The translations under genes were made by a program, and so were the position numbers. Source: Cognatishimia sp. 1_MG-2023 (GTDB taxonomy: Bacteria > Pseudomonadota > Alphaproteobacteria > Rhodobacterales > Rhodobacteraceae). Taken from it: a DNA stretch of 64,000 bases. The stretch is from assembly GCF_030548175.1 (NCBI RefSeq), contig NZ_JAUORX010000001.1:372001-436000 (forward strand). Reading direction: 5' to 3'. The first letter of the stretch is position 1, and every line of letters begins with the position of its first letter. Below are positions 55,822 to 63,955 of this stretch, piece by piece. A model generated the notes under the pieces. It searched no databases. It was not told the DNA's origin and saw only the letters and a program-made list of their open reading frames with translations.

Positions 55822-56291
55822 GTCTGCTCGCTTAGCAGGGATTCCAGGATTTGGGCCATCGTTTTGGTCTGCGATCCTGGGGTAACCCCGCCAATGCCAA
55901 CGCGGCGTCCCAAACGCCACCAAACGCCCGGTAGCCAACGCGCCGGGCGTTTGCGTTCTTTCAGAACGATTGTAAAGCCCTGCGAAGGTTTCGCTGCAAA
56001 TGTGCCGCGCGAGATGCTCTTAACGTCTTTAATCAACGCCAAAACCTCACCTTCGCTGTCTCGGATCTCTTCGCGGGTCAGTTCTAGCCGACGCTGGCTT
56101 GCAGCATGGGTGCGTGATGCCAACCAAAGGCTTGCGGCCCCCAGAACCAACAAAAACACTTGCCAACCAAACGAGGGCGGCTGCGCTAAAGCCACATAGA
56201 TCAACATTGCGCCCAGCGTCAGCTGCATTCCAATGGCCATCCAGCGCCGTGCGCCAGATGCCTGTGCAACTGCCAAAACCTCTTGTGTCAT
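55818..56291 (-). CDS. Two-TM membrane protein of unknown function
   Basis: A 157-residue protein with two close transmembrane segments (about 19-38 and 43-61) and a cytoplasmic C-terminal domain with LTREEIRDSEGEVLALIKDVKSISRGTFAAKPSQGF, resembling the PH-like/YcxB type bacterial membrane proteins. I am not sure of the family. Start MTQEVLAVA has GGGGAGAAG ahead. Confidence 0.65.
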   Translation of the reverse strand: MTQEVLAVAQASGARRWMAIGMQLTLGAMLIYVALAQPPSFGWQVFLLVLGAASLWLASRTHAASQRRLELTREEIRDSEGEVLALIKDVKSISRGTFAAKPSQGFTIVLKERKRPARWLPGVWWRLGRRVGIGGVTPGSQTKTMAQILESLLSEQT

Positions 56292-56372
56292 GTGTCTTCT
56301 CCCCAATCCTCAGGTCCCCCTATCGCAAAACCTACGATCAAGCGAGCCCCCAGAACTGGGTAGAGATACGGC

Positions 56373-57422
56373 TTAATACGGCATCGGAAAGGCGCGATGA
56401 GCCACATCGATCTCTTTCAAGACATCGTCTGACAGCACCAAATCCTTGCCTTCAATGATCCGCGCAAGTTGATCCACATTGGTCGCGCCGAAAATTGCAG
56501 ATGCCATAAAGGGGCGCTGCATACACCACGCCAATGCCATATGGATCGGATCCAAATCATGCTTCGCCGCAATATCCAAATAAGCCTGCGTCGCTGTAAA
56601 CACACGATCATCACCGTGTATGCGCCCACCAAGATTGCCGTTTTGGTCTGCACGCGAGCCCTTGGGCACGGCACCATTTTGATACTTCCCTGTCAAAAGC
56701 CCTGTCGCCAATGGCGAATAGGACAATAGCCCAACCTCTTCGTTCAAACTAAGCTCGGCCAAATCGGTGTCATACAACCGGCACAACAGCGAATATTCGT
56801 TCTGAATGCTTGCAACCCGCGGCAGCCCACGATCCTCGGATGCCCGCAACCACTGCGCCGTCCCCCACGCGCTTTCATTCGAAAGCCCAAACGCCCGGAT
56901 TGTCCCACGATCAACCTCTTTTTGCAGCGCCTCAAGGCAATCGTGAATATTCGCGATAGTTTCGTCCCGGTTTTGACCGGATGGATCATACGTCCAGTTC
57001 TTGCGGAACATATAACTTCCGCGATTAGGCCAATGGAATTGATACAAATCGATGTAATCGGTCTTTAACCGTGCCAACGAGCCTTCAATCGCCTCGGAAA
57101 TCGTCTTTGACGAAATCAATGCGCCATCTCGCACGTGCCGCAACCCCTCACCGGAATGTTTGGTTGCAACGACCACTTCGCTCCGGCGTCCTGTCTTCTC
57201 AAACCACGCCCCCACATGTTCTTCTGACGCACCTTGAGTGTCAGCGGACACAGGGTTCACCGGATACATCTCAGCAGTATCCCAGAATGAAATCCCTGCC
57301 TCCAAAGACATATCCATCTGACGGTGGGAGTCTTCCATTTTGGTTTGCGTGCCAAAAGTCATCGTACCAAGGCAGAGGGCAGACACCTCAATACCGGTCC
57401 GGCCTAGCGGGTTCATTTTCAT
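56373..57422 (-). CDS. NADP(H)-dependent aldo-keto reductase, Tas-like
   Basis: A 349-residue TIM-barrel oxidoreductase. Catalytic residues of the superfamily are visible: Asp48 (SFWDTAEMY), Tyr53, Lys in VVATKHSG and His in YQFHWPN. The length, the insert AEMYPVNPVSADTQGASE and the C-terminal IFGATNVDQLARIIEGKDLVL match E. coli Tas closely. Start MKMNPLGRTG has AGAGG ahead. Substrate unknown. Divergent from the ImuA-like gene. Confidence 0.9.
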   Translation of the reverse strand: MKMNPLGRTGIEVSALCLGTMTFGTQTKMEDSHRQMDMSLEAGISFWDTAEMYPVNPVSADTQGASEEHVGAWFEKTGRRSEVVVATKHSGEGLRHVRDGALISSKTISEAIEGSLARLKTDYIDLYQFHWPNRGSYMFRKNWTYDPSGQNRDETIANIHDCLEALQKEVDRGTIRAFGLSNESAWGTAQWLRASEDRGLPRVASIQNEYSLLCRLYDTDLAELSLNEEVGLLSYSPLATGLLTGKYQNGAVPKGSRADQNGNLGGRIHGDDRVFTATQAYLDIAAKHDLDPIHMALAWCMQRPFMASAIFGATNVDQLARIIEGKDLVLSDDVLKEIDVAHRAFPMPY

Positions 57423-57528
57423 CGAGTTGTCCTCTCCGTTCGAGCTTGCCAGCAACCTAAGCCCGATCGTACGGACTGCAAGCAGCCAATTCCATTTGAC
57501 CAAAATATTTCATACAAGAGGTATTTGA

Positions 57529-57543
57529 GAACAAAAAGGGAAC
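57529..57543 (+). promoter_or_regulatory. LexA (SOS) box of alphaproteobacterial type
   Basis: GAACAAAAAGGGAAC = GAAC-N7-GAAC, the reverse complement of the GTTC-N7-GTTC direct repeat bound by LexA in Alphaproteobacteria. It ends 17 bases before the start of the ImuA-like gene. Confidence 0.65.
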
Positions 57544-57560
57544 ATGCTAAGTTAAGAAAA

Positions 57561-58175
57561 ATGACGACTCACCTGCTCAAACGCGCATCAGATCGCCCTA
57601 CCCCCCAACTCTCCCTCGCCACGGACATCTCTCTGCGGCTTGCCCGTCTTCACGAAGTCTGCGGCCCGGGTCGCCGCAGCTTTGCCATGTGGCTTGCCCA
57701 AAAAACCGAAGGCCCGATCTTCTGGGTCAGCCCCAAATGGCTCCCGGATAAATTGAACCCCCGCGGCATCGCCCATTTCGCCGACCCCGCGCGCTTTATC
57801 CTGCTCACCCCCACCCGCGACGAAGATGTGCTCTGGACCCTCGAAACCGCCCTCCGCGCGGGCCATGTCCCCCTCGTGATTGGCGAGCTAACCGGCTACC
57901 CCGCCCTAACCCCGGTCCGCCGCATGCATCTCGCGGCAGAAGAAGGCGCCAAGATCAACGGCAGCGCCCCTCTGGGCGTGATCCTAACCCCCGACAACGG
58001 CGGTGCCCCCGGCGTTGAAACCCGCTGGCACATGGCCCCCAGCTTTCACGAGCAGGCCACAACCTGGCACCTAAAACGCCTCCGCGCCCGCACCGCCTCT
58101 CCAAAAAGCTGGGACATCGCGATGGGCGAAAACGGCTTTTTCCCCATAGAAGGAACCGCACGCACCACCGCGTAA
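57561..58175 (+). CDS. ImuA-like RecA-fold protein (SOS-linked)
   Basis: A 204-residue protein that resembles ImuA of Rhodobacterales, a degenerate RecA-like partner of the ImuB/DnaE2 mutasome. Visible blocks are ARLHEVCGPGRRSFAMWLA (about 26-44, where RecA has Walker A, here without the GKT), ARFILLTPTRDEDVLWTLETALRAG and LTGYPALTPVRRMHLAAEEGA. Start MTTHLLKRAS at 57561. The LexA box directly upstream supports SOS control. No imuB or dnaE2 follows; the next gene is an unrelated Dabb protein. High GC and heavy use of CCC/CGC codons. Confidence 0.6.
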   Translation: MTTHLLKRASDRPTPQLSLATDISLRLARLHEVCGPGRRSFAMWLAQKTEGPIFWVSPKWLPDKLNPRGIAHFADPARFILLTPTRDEDVLWTLETALRAGHVPLVIGELTGYPALTPVRRMHLAAEEGAKINGSAPLGVILTPDNGGAPGVETRWHMAPSFHEQATTWHLKRLRARTASPKSWDIAMGENGFFPIEGTARTTA

Positions 58176-58260
58176 CCCCCAAAACGATCCGTGTTGCTGG
58201 CTTTCACTACAGACCGAACAATGACAGTCTTCAGCAACTGCAGCCTTCAAGGATACCGCA

Positions 58261-58569
58261 ATGATCCGTCATATCGTCCTCACCAAGTTCAAACCTGAAA
58301 CCAAAGAAGAAACGATTGCCGCACTCTATTCCGGCCTATCCGACCTAACCCAAACCCTCACCGGCGCGCATAATTTCACAGGGGGCCGATCCAACAGCCC
58401 CGAACAGATCGAACGCGGCTACAAACACGCCTTCGTCATAGACTTCGACAGTTGGGCAGATCTTAAAACCTACGCAGACCACCCAGAACACAAAGCCCTC
58501 GGCGCCCAGATTGTTGAAAATGCCACCGGCGGAATTGACGGCATTCTTGTCCTCGATCTAGAGCTCTAA
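58261..58569 (+). CDS. Dabb (stress-response dimeric alpha/beta barrel) protein
   Basis: A 102-residue protein, starting MIRHIVLTKFKPE, with the Dabb pattern: beta strand, helix TIAALYSGLSDL, the FVIDFDSWADLKTYADHPEHKAL block. Members form dimers with an open barrel cavity; enzymatic role here unknown. Confidence 0.88.
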   Translation: MIRHIVLTKFKPETKEETIAALYSGLSDLTQTLTGAHNFTGGRSNSPEQIERGYKHAFVIDFDSWADLKTYADHPEHKALGAQIVENATGGIDGILVLDLEL

Positions 58570-58656
58570 ACGCCCATTCCGCAGGAAACGGGTCGGCCCA
58601 TAAGCCCACCCCCGTTAATCATGGCGCTATCCAACCCGAAGCACCAAGGATACCCC

Positions 58657-59124
58657 ATGACCTTCCAAATCCACGCCCTGCCCATGGCCCCGTTTCAACC
58701 CCTCTTTGATCTCTCCGACCAAGAGCTAAAAACCAAAGGCGCATGCCGAGTCATCGCCGATACAAATCCCGGCTTCCCCTGCCGTGTCAGCCTTCAGGAC
58801 GCAGCCCCCGGCGAAACGCTCATCCTGACAAACTACCGGCACCTCAACGGCCCCACGCCCTACGCCGCCAGCCACGCAATCTACGTCCGGCACTCCGCGA
58901 CCCAAGCACAACCAAAACCCGACGAAGTCCCAACGGTCCTATCATCCCGCCTCTTATCCATCCGCGCTTTTGATGCGAGCCAAATGATGCAAACCGCCGA
59001 TGTCGTCAAAGGCACCACCCTCGCCGAGGCCCTGCACCGCATGTTCGAAAATCCAGCGATCACCTTCATAGACATCCACAACGCCCGCCAAGGCTGCTAC
59101 GCCGCCAAAGCAACCCGTGCATAA
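58657..59124 (+). CDS. DUF1203 domain protein
   Basis: A 155-residue protein recognised as DUF1203: MTFQIHALP start, GFPCRVSLQDAAPGETLILTNYRH, ASHAIYVR and the final VTFIDIHNARQGCYA-like block. Start at 58657 has AAGGA ahead. Function unknown. Last GC-typical gene before the AT-rich islet. Confidence 0.85.
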   Translation: MTFQIHALPMAPFQPLFDLSDQELKTKGACRVIADTNPGFPCRVSLQDAAPGETLILTNYRHLNGPTPYAASHAIYVRHSATQAQPKPDEVPTVLSSRLLSIRAFDASQMMQTADVVKGTTLAEALHRMFENPAITFIDIHNARQGCYAAKATRA

Positions 59125-59197
59125 ACGAATGACGGAAGCGACGCCCAAAGCAATCTAACCGCCGCGCATCAAACCGCGCCCCAATTGCAAACAGGCA

Positions 59198-59800
59198 TTA
59201 CTTACCCCAAGGGCAGAGCGCTTCGACCTGCCCGCGGCCAAGCCTATTCAATGTCTCAATGTTATCTAAATAAATCTTCTCGGGGTCCGAAACATGCGCC
59301 AGAACCTTTGTCATCTGATCTTGGCGCAAAAGATGTATGGTTGGATAGGGTGAACGATTGGTAAAATGACTAAGATCGTCTGCCTCCACACCATCAAACT
59401 GATAGTGCGGATGAAACGATGCCAATTGCACATGCTCCGTCAGCTCTGCGGCCTCCAACAGCTCCTCAAACCATTCAAGTAAGGTCAGGTAATCCTCGAA
59501 CGCTTCCAGACCTTGCGTAAACATAAGCAAACTCGTGGCAACCTCATTTTCGTTCGTCCCAAGCAGAAGCTCTAACTCACTCAAGTAAAACTGCTGTAGC
59601 TCCGCATCGGTGGTGGCATCACAAACGGCATAGCGCACCTGATCTCGGGCAATGACACTAGAGGAAAATGGGCATAAATTTAATCCCACCACCATTTCAT
59701 CAAGCCATCGCCGGGTGTTTTCAACCACGTCTTGATGAGCAACCGACAACGTCTTTGGGTCAAACTGAGTGATGCGACAAATCCTTTCGTGTTTGGCCAA
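59198..59800 (-). CDS. DUF1415 domain protein
   Basis: A 200-residue protein with the DUF1415 marks: VENTRRWLDEMVVGLNLCPFS, the QLASFHPHYQFDG block and NRSPYPTIHLLRQDQ. The family is best known from Gammaproteobacteria; the gene is noticeably AT-richer than surrounding genes, suggesting transfer. Function unknown. Confidence 0.85.
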   Translation of the reverse strand: MAKHERICRITQFDPKTLSVAHQDVVENTRRWLDEMVVGLNLCPFSSSVIARDQVRYAVCDATTDAELQQFYLSELELLLGTNENEVATSLLMFTQGLEAFEDYLTLLEWFEELLEAAELTEHVQLASFHPHYQFDGVEADDLSHFTNRSPYPTIHLLRQDQMTKVLAHVSDPEKIYLDNIETLNRLGRGQVEALCPWGK

Positions 59801-60063
59801 CCTAAAGCATATTCTGCGCCTGTTTCCAATGCGTTTGCTACAGCCAAAACCACCAATGCGACGCGGTTCAACGACCCAGACTGTCGCGCAACATTCTGCA
59901 TTTTTCTGTGTCAGATGACGGCTATGCGGACAAAGCTGCCGTTAGATCAAAAAATTTGAACGGCAACGATGGTTGGATGGCTACCCAATACTGATGCCTG
60001 AGATTGCGATGAGTGTGCTGTGTGATCAACCAATTTCAATCACACATGTCCGGTCCCGTCACC

Positions 60064-60567
60064 CTAAGACGTTTCGGCCATAGCTCTTAAGATGTGGAAA
60101 CCTAACGTTTTGGATTGAGCGTCTCCAGAAAAGCTAGGGCGATCATCAGATTTGCATACGCCCTCAAATGCAAAACGCGAATGCGCTCTTTTCTGAGGCC
60201 AAAAGAAATATTGATCATTTGAATATTCTATTTCGACGAGCCTTAATTGTTGATGAAACTTCCGTTCTGACAGTCCGATGGTTTCGCGGAACTTTCCCAT
60301 TTCAACTTCGAACTGGCTAGCGACCTCCAAGTAGTTGAGCCTTTGCCCTTTCCTTCTTCTAAATTCGCATTGTTGCAGTGCGCTCTTGATGGTTTGGCCG
60401 ATTTCGTCTGCGCTCAGACTATTGCATTCAACGCCTGGGAAGATGGCTTCCGGCATGGCAAAGGGCCTTGTGACGTGGGGAATGGCCAAGGCGCGATCAT
60501 TTGTGAAAAACAGTGAGATTTCGAAAGTTTGGGGGGCAGAGAGCCTCTTCAACGCATTTCGAAACAT
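60064..60567 (-). CDS. Hypothetical protein, possibly CdiI/DUF1436-type immunity protein
   Basis: A 167-residue soluble protein. Not securely recognised. The arrangement SLSADEIGQTIKSALQQC (about 50-67), a middle helical stretch, the strand LRLVEIEYSNDQYFFWPQK and a C-terminal KTLGFHILRAMAETS resembles DUF1436 contact-dependent inhibition immunity proteins, which end with a similar 'LG..i..A' helix. AT-rich, with a GGAG 11 bases ahead of the ATG. No toxin gene is nearby. Confidence 0.4.
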   Translation of the reverse strand: MFRNALKRLSAPQTFEISLFFTNDRALAIPHVTRPFAMPEAIFPGVECNSLSADEIGQTIKSALQQCEFRRRKGQRLNYLEVASQFEVEMGKFRETIGLSERKFHQQLRLVEIEYSNDQYFFWPQKRAHSRFAFEGVCKSDDRPSFSGDAQSKTLGFHILRAMAETS

Positions 60568-60691
60568 GTTTCAAATAACTCCATGCACAACCAATCGCCG
60601 AAGCCTCAGGTATTCAATGCGATCGCATTTTATGAGCACTCGGGGGCCGTGTCCAGCCCTCATTGAGAAAACACTCGAATGCGCCCCAAGT

Positions 60692-60749
60692 GCAGACATT
60701 CGCTGTATTGCGGCAACTCGTCACTTCGGGCTCAAAGTGGACATTAGCG
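60692..60749 (+). repeat. Two copies of a GACATT(C/A)GC word
   Basis: GCAGACATTCGCT (60692-60704) and GTGGACATTAGCG (60737-60749), 45 bp apart. I recall related AGCGGACATTCGC words as dispersed repeats in alphaproteobacterial intergenic regions, but this is from memory. Confidence 0.45.
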
Positions 60750-60776
60750 CCTACCTCCTTCCCCAAAACCACGAAT

Positions 60777-60803
60777 CGTACGTTTCAGCGCTTGAAACGT
60801 ACG
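60777..60803. repeat. Perfect hairpin palindrome CGTACGTTTCA-N5-TGAAACGTACG
   Basis: An 11-bp perfect inverted repeat with loop GCGCT. Its right arm continues into TGAAACGTACGAATT, identical to the word at 33933-33947. Confidence 0.9.
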
Positions 60804-60952
60804 AATTTCCACAATGAACGCGGCGTACGCCCGGTCAGCAACGCGTTTCGCCGCGAAACCTACCCCTAATTTGCTCTCAGGCGCAGCGCCTCTGGAACTG
60901 CACGGAACTTTGGTCTAGGGAGAGCAGAACGACGGACAAAGGAACACGATCC

Positions 60953-62665
60953 ATGGCGCGCCACCTGATCACTTCAGCCATTCCTTATATCAACGGGATC
61001 AAACACCTGGGCAACCTTGTGGGCAGCCAGCTGCCAGCCGATCTCTTCGCCCGCTACCAGCGGACGCGCGGCAACGAGGTCATGTTCCTCTGCGCCACGG
61101 ATGAGCACGGAACCCCAGCCGAATTGGCCGCGGCCAAAGCGGGCAAACCGGTTGCAGAATACTGCGCCGAAATGCACGAGGTTCAGGCCAAAATCGCCGA
61201 AGGCTTCCGCCTGTCATTTGATCACTTTGGGCGCTCTTCTTCTGAGCAAAACCAAAAGCTAACTCAGCACTTTGCAGGACGCCTTGCCGACGCGGGCCTG
61301 ATCCGCGAAGTGTCTGAAACACAAATGTATTCTCATGCGGATGGCCGTTTTCTTCCAGACCGTTATATCGAAGGGACTTGCCCGAATTGCGGCTTTGAAA
61401 GCGCGCGTGGCGACCAATGTGACAACTGCACAAAGCAGCTTGATCCAGCCGATCTGATCAACCCGTATTCCACGATCTCTGGGTCTACAGAACTTGAAGC
61501 GCGCGAGACAAAACACCTGCATTTGCGCCAATCCGAAATGCGCGAAAAGCTGGCAGAATGGATCGACAGCAAAACTGACTGGCCTGTTCTGACAACCTCG
61601 ATTGCCAAGAAATGGCTCACCGATGGCGACGGCCTGCAAGACCGCGGTATCACCCGCGATCTGGATTGGGGTGTCCCCGTGAAAAACGGCGACAAAGACT
61701 GGCCCGGTATGGAAGGCAAAGTCTTTTACGTCTGGTTTGACGCCCCCATCGAATACATTGCCGCCTCTCAAGAATGGGTAGACGCAGGCAAAGGCACCGA
61801 TTGGCAACGCTGGTGGCGCACCGACAAAGGCGCCGAAGACGTAACCTACACACAATTCATGGGCAAAGATAACGTGCCCTTCCACACGCTTTCCTTCCCA
61901 GTGACCATTATCGGTTCTGGGGAGCCATGGAAGCTGGTGGATTACATCAAGTCTTTCAACTACTTGAACTATGACGGCGGCCAGTTCTCAACCTCTCGCG
62001 GTCGCGGCGTCTTTATGGACCAAGCACTTGAAATCCTGCCAGCCGACTACTGGCGTTGGTGGCTTTTGTCCCATGCTCCAGAAAGCTCTGATGCGGAATT
62101 TACTTGGGAAAACTTCCAAGGCTCGGTCAACAAAGACTTGGCAGACGTGCTTGGAAACTTTGTCTCCCGCGTCACAAAATTCTGCCGCTCCAAGTTCTCA
62201 GAAGCCGTTCCAGAAGGCGCCGAATACGGGCCCGAAGAACTTGCCCTGATCGAAGAGCTGACAACCCGCGTGCGCGCTTACGAGCAGCACATGGAAAACA
62301 TGGAAGTCCGCAAATCCGCCCAAGAACTGCGTGCGATTTGGGCAGCAGGCAACGAATACCTGCAAACCGTAGCCCCTTGGTCGACCTTCAAAACCGACCC
62401 GGACAAAGCCGCGATCCAAATCCGCTTGGCCTTGAACCTAATCCCATTCTACGCGGTCCTGTCAGAACCCTTTATTCCAGACGCGTCCGCCTCATTGCTT
62501 GAGTCAATGAATGCCCAAGATGCGGTTTGGCCCGATGATGTTGCGGCAACGCTGTCCAAACTGCCAGTGGGTCACGAATTCACTGTTCCAGAAGTCACCT
62601 TCCGCAAAATCACAGATGATGAGCGCACTGAGTGGCAGGAAAAATTCGCCGGTACACGCGATTAA
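60953..62665 (+). CDS. metG: Methionyl-tRNA synthetase
   Basis: A 570-residue class I synthetase that charges initiator and elongator tRNA-Met. The HIGH motif is HLGN in [13 protein letters not shown]; the KMSKS equivalent is FSTSRG in [15 protein letters not shown] zinc knuckle CPNCG...CDNC lies near residues 141-158. ATG has AAAGGAA ahead. No C-terminal tRBD extension (about 570 residues). Confidence 0.97.
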   Translation: MARHLITSAIPYINGIKHLGNLVGSQLPADLFARYQRTRGNEVMFLCATDEHGTPAELAAAKAGKPVAEYCAEMHEVQAKIAEGFRLSFDHFGRSSSEQNQKLTQHFAGRLADAGLIREVSETQMYSHADGRFLPDRYIEGTCPNCGFESARGDQCDNCTKQLDPADLINPYSTISGSTELEARETKHLHLRQSEMREKLAEWIDSKTDWPVLTTSIAKKWLTDGDGLQDRGITRDLDWGVPVKNGDKDWPGMEGKVFYVWFDAPIEYIAASQEWVDAGKGTDWQRWWRTDKGAEDVTYTQFMGKDNVPFHTLSFPVTIIGSGEPWKLVDYIKSFNYLNYDGGQFSTSRGRGVFMDQALEILPADYWRWWLLSHAPESSDAEFTWENFQGSVNKDLADVLGNFVSRVTKFCRSKFSEAVPEGAEYGPEELALIEELTTRVRAYEQHMENMEVRKSAQELRAIWAAGNEYLQTVAPWSTFKTDPDKAAIQIRLALNLIPFYAVLSEPFIPDASASLLESMNAQDAVWPDDVAATLSKLPVGHEFTVPEVTFRKITDDERTEWQEKFAGTRD

Positions 62666-62685
62666 TCCAATGGCTTGATCCCAAA

Positions 62686-62718
62686 AGAAAAAGGCGCAGC
62701 AAATGCTGCGCCTTTTTT
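62686..62718. terminator. Terminator between metG and tRNA-Leu
   Basis: AAGGCGCAGC, loop AAAT, GCTGCGCCTT then TTTT: a 10-bp stem with T-runs on both strands. It serves metG on the plus strand and the tRNA on the minus strand. Confidence 0.88.
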
Positions 62719-62720
62719 GT

Positions 62721-62806
62721 TGGTACCCGCGGCCGGACTCGAACCGGCACGACCTCTCGGTCCAGAGATTTTAAGTCTCTTGTGTCTACCATTCCACCAC
62801 GCGGGC
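62721..62806 (-). tRNA. tRNA-Leu (anticodon TAA)
   Basis: 86 bases with an encoded CCA end. Acceptor arm GCCCGCG / CGCGGGT (first pair G-U), anticodon stem AGAGA / TCTCT with loop CTTAAAA giving anticodon TAA, a long class II variable arm, and the T-loop GGTTCGAGTCC. This decodes UUA/UUG leucine codons. Confidence 0.93.
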
Positions 62807-62897
62807 CTCCTTGCACGGCGCGTAACGCCTTGCAATTGCGCGCGACAATAGCGTGACTGTTGGCAGTGTAAAGGGGCTCTGGAAGGCAAATTTTCAG

Positions 62898-63446
62898 CTA
62901 TAGCTCTTGATCCGCATCTTCTGGCGGCGGAAGCAGAAATCGTCGCTCTGGCAACCAAGGGTTTAGCGCCAAAGCAGCAAGCAAATCCGTCTGTGCTTCA
63001 TAGTCTCGCCCCAATGCGATCAGCGTCATTGCGCGGCCAGACAATGCGCCCAAATGCCTTGGGGATAAGGACAGTGCTCGATCCAGATCAGGCAACACCG
63101 CCTCGAAATCTTGCTGAACAAAGCGGATAATCGCGCGCTGGTTATATCCTTCGGCATAGTTTGGGCAGTAGGAAATCAGTTCCCCAAATGCGTCTAAAGC
63201 GCCAGAAAAATCGCGGGCGTTGCGCAGCTCCATTCCATAGTTCAACAATCCCTGCGCTTTTTCATCCGGCGCATCTGCCCAAAAAGCCCAAAGCCCCTGC
63301 CCTAGAATCAATCCATCGGTCTGAGTCGGCGCAGATTGAATTTCGGAAAATAGTGCATCCAACGCCGCATCATGATCTGGCGCTGGAGGACAAGTGCTAG
63401 CAACAGCAGACGTCGCCAACATTGAGAGAACAAGAAAACACCGCAT
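62898..63446 (-). CDS. Exported tetratricopeptide-repeat protein
   Basis: A 182-residue protein with a signal peptide (MRCFLVLSMLATSAVAS) and about three TPR units (roughly residues 66-165), including GLLNYGMELRNARDFSGALDAFGELISYCP and HLGALSGRAMTLIALGRDYEAQTDLLAALALNP. A periplasmic scaffold-type protein of unknown partner. The ATG start is chosen for the signal peptide; a TTG at 63479 is in frame. Confidence 0.8.
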   Translation of the reverse strand: MRCFLVLSMLATSAVASTCPPAPDHDAALDALFSEIQSAPTQTDGLILGQGLWAFWADAPDEKAQGLLNYGMELRNARDFSGALDAFGELISYCPNYAEGYNQRAIIRFVQQDFEAVLPDLDRALSLSPRHLGALSGRAMTLIALGRDYEAQTDLLAALALNPWLPERRFLLPPPEDADQEL

Positions 63447-63481
63447 ACCCAAGCATGCCACGGAAGCTCGGAAAATCAAAA

Positions 63482-63955
63482 TCAGTCGCTGTAGCCGACC
63501 TCTTTCACCGCTTGCATCACAACAAATGTTGACGTGCTAGACACATGAGGAAGCGCTGAAATCTTCTCTCCCAAAACCACCCGATAAGCTGCCATATTCG
63601 TTGTGCGCACCTTCAGCAGATAATCAAAATGGCTCGCAATCATATGCACTTGTTCAATTTCGGGCACCTGACGCACGGCTGCATTAAAAGACTTTAGCGC
63701 GGTCTCGCGTGTGTCGTCTAATTTCACCTCCACAAAAGCCACGTGGTCCAAGCCCAAACGCACCGGATCTGTTGTCGCCCGATACCCGGTGATAACACCT
63801 TCGGCTTCGAGGCGCCGCAGTCGGGCCTGTGTTGGCGTTTTAGAAAGCCCGATCTCTTTGGCTAAATCCGTAATCGAAATGCGCCCATCACGGCCCAGAG
63901 CGGCAAGAATCTTATGATCAAATCCATCTAGCTGAGTCTGCGCAGTTTGCATCAT
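63482..63955 (-). CDS. Lrp/AsnC family transcriptional regulator
   Basis: A 157-residue regulator: an AsnC-type helix-turn-helix (about 10-58, DHKILAALGRDGRISITDLAKEIGLSKTPTQARLRRLE) and a RAM ligand-binding domain (about 72-150). Such proteins form octamers and respond to amino acids. Target unknown; the gene ends two bases before the first in-frame start of the TPR gene. The 45 bases to the window end contain its upstream region. Confidence 0.92.
   Translation of the reverse strand: MMQTAQTQLDGFDHKILAALGRDGRISITDLAKEIGLSKTPTQARLRRLEAEGVITGYRATTDPVRLGLDHVAFVEVKLDDTRETALKSFNAAVRQVPEIEQVHMIASHFDYLLKVRTTNMAAYRVVLGEKISALPHVSSTSTFVVMQAVKEVGYSD

Larger units (their letters stand above)
60568..60952. 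other. Repeat-bearing intergenic region upstream of metG
   Basis: 385 bases with no convincing gene. It contains two copies of a GACATT word (60692-60749) and a perfect hairpin palindrome (60777-60803). The metG ribosome site (AAAGGAA, 60938-60944) is at its right end. An open frame at 60335-60817 runs antisense through the previous gene and is rejected. Confidence 0.6.

Noticed and set aside
60019-60046. Inverted repeat TGTGTGAT / ATCACACA resembling a CRP site
   Set aside because: The 12-base spacer does not fit the TGTGA-N6-TCACA CRP geometry, and it lies downstream of a gene end without a T-run, so neither a CRP site nor a terminator can be supported.
60335-60817. 160-codon plus-strand open frame
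   Set aside because: Antisense to the hypothetical gene at 60064-60567 and extends through the hairpin repeat; the translation has no recognisable fold.
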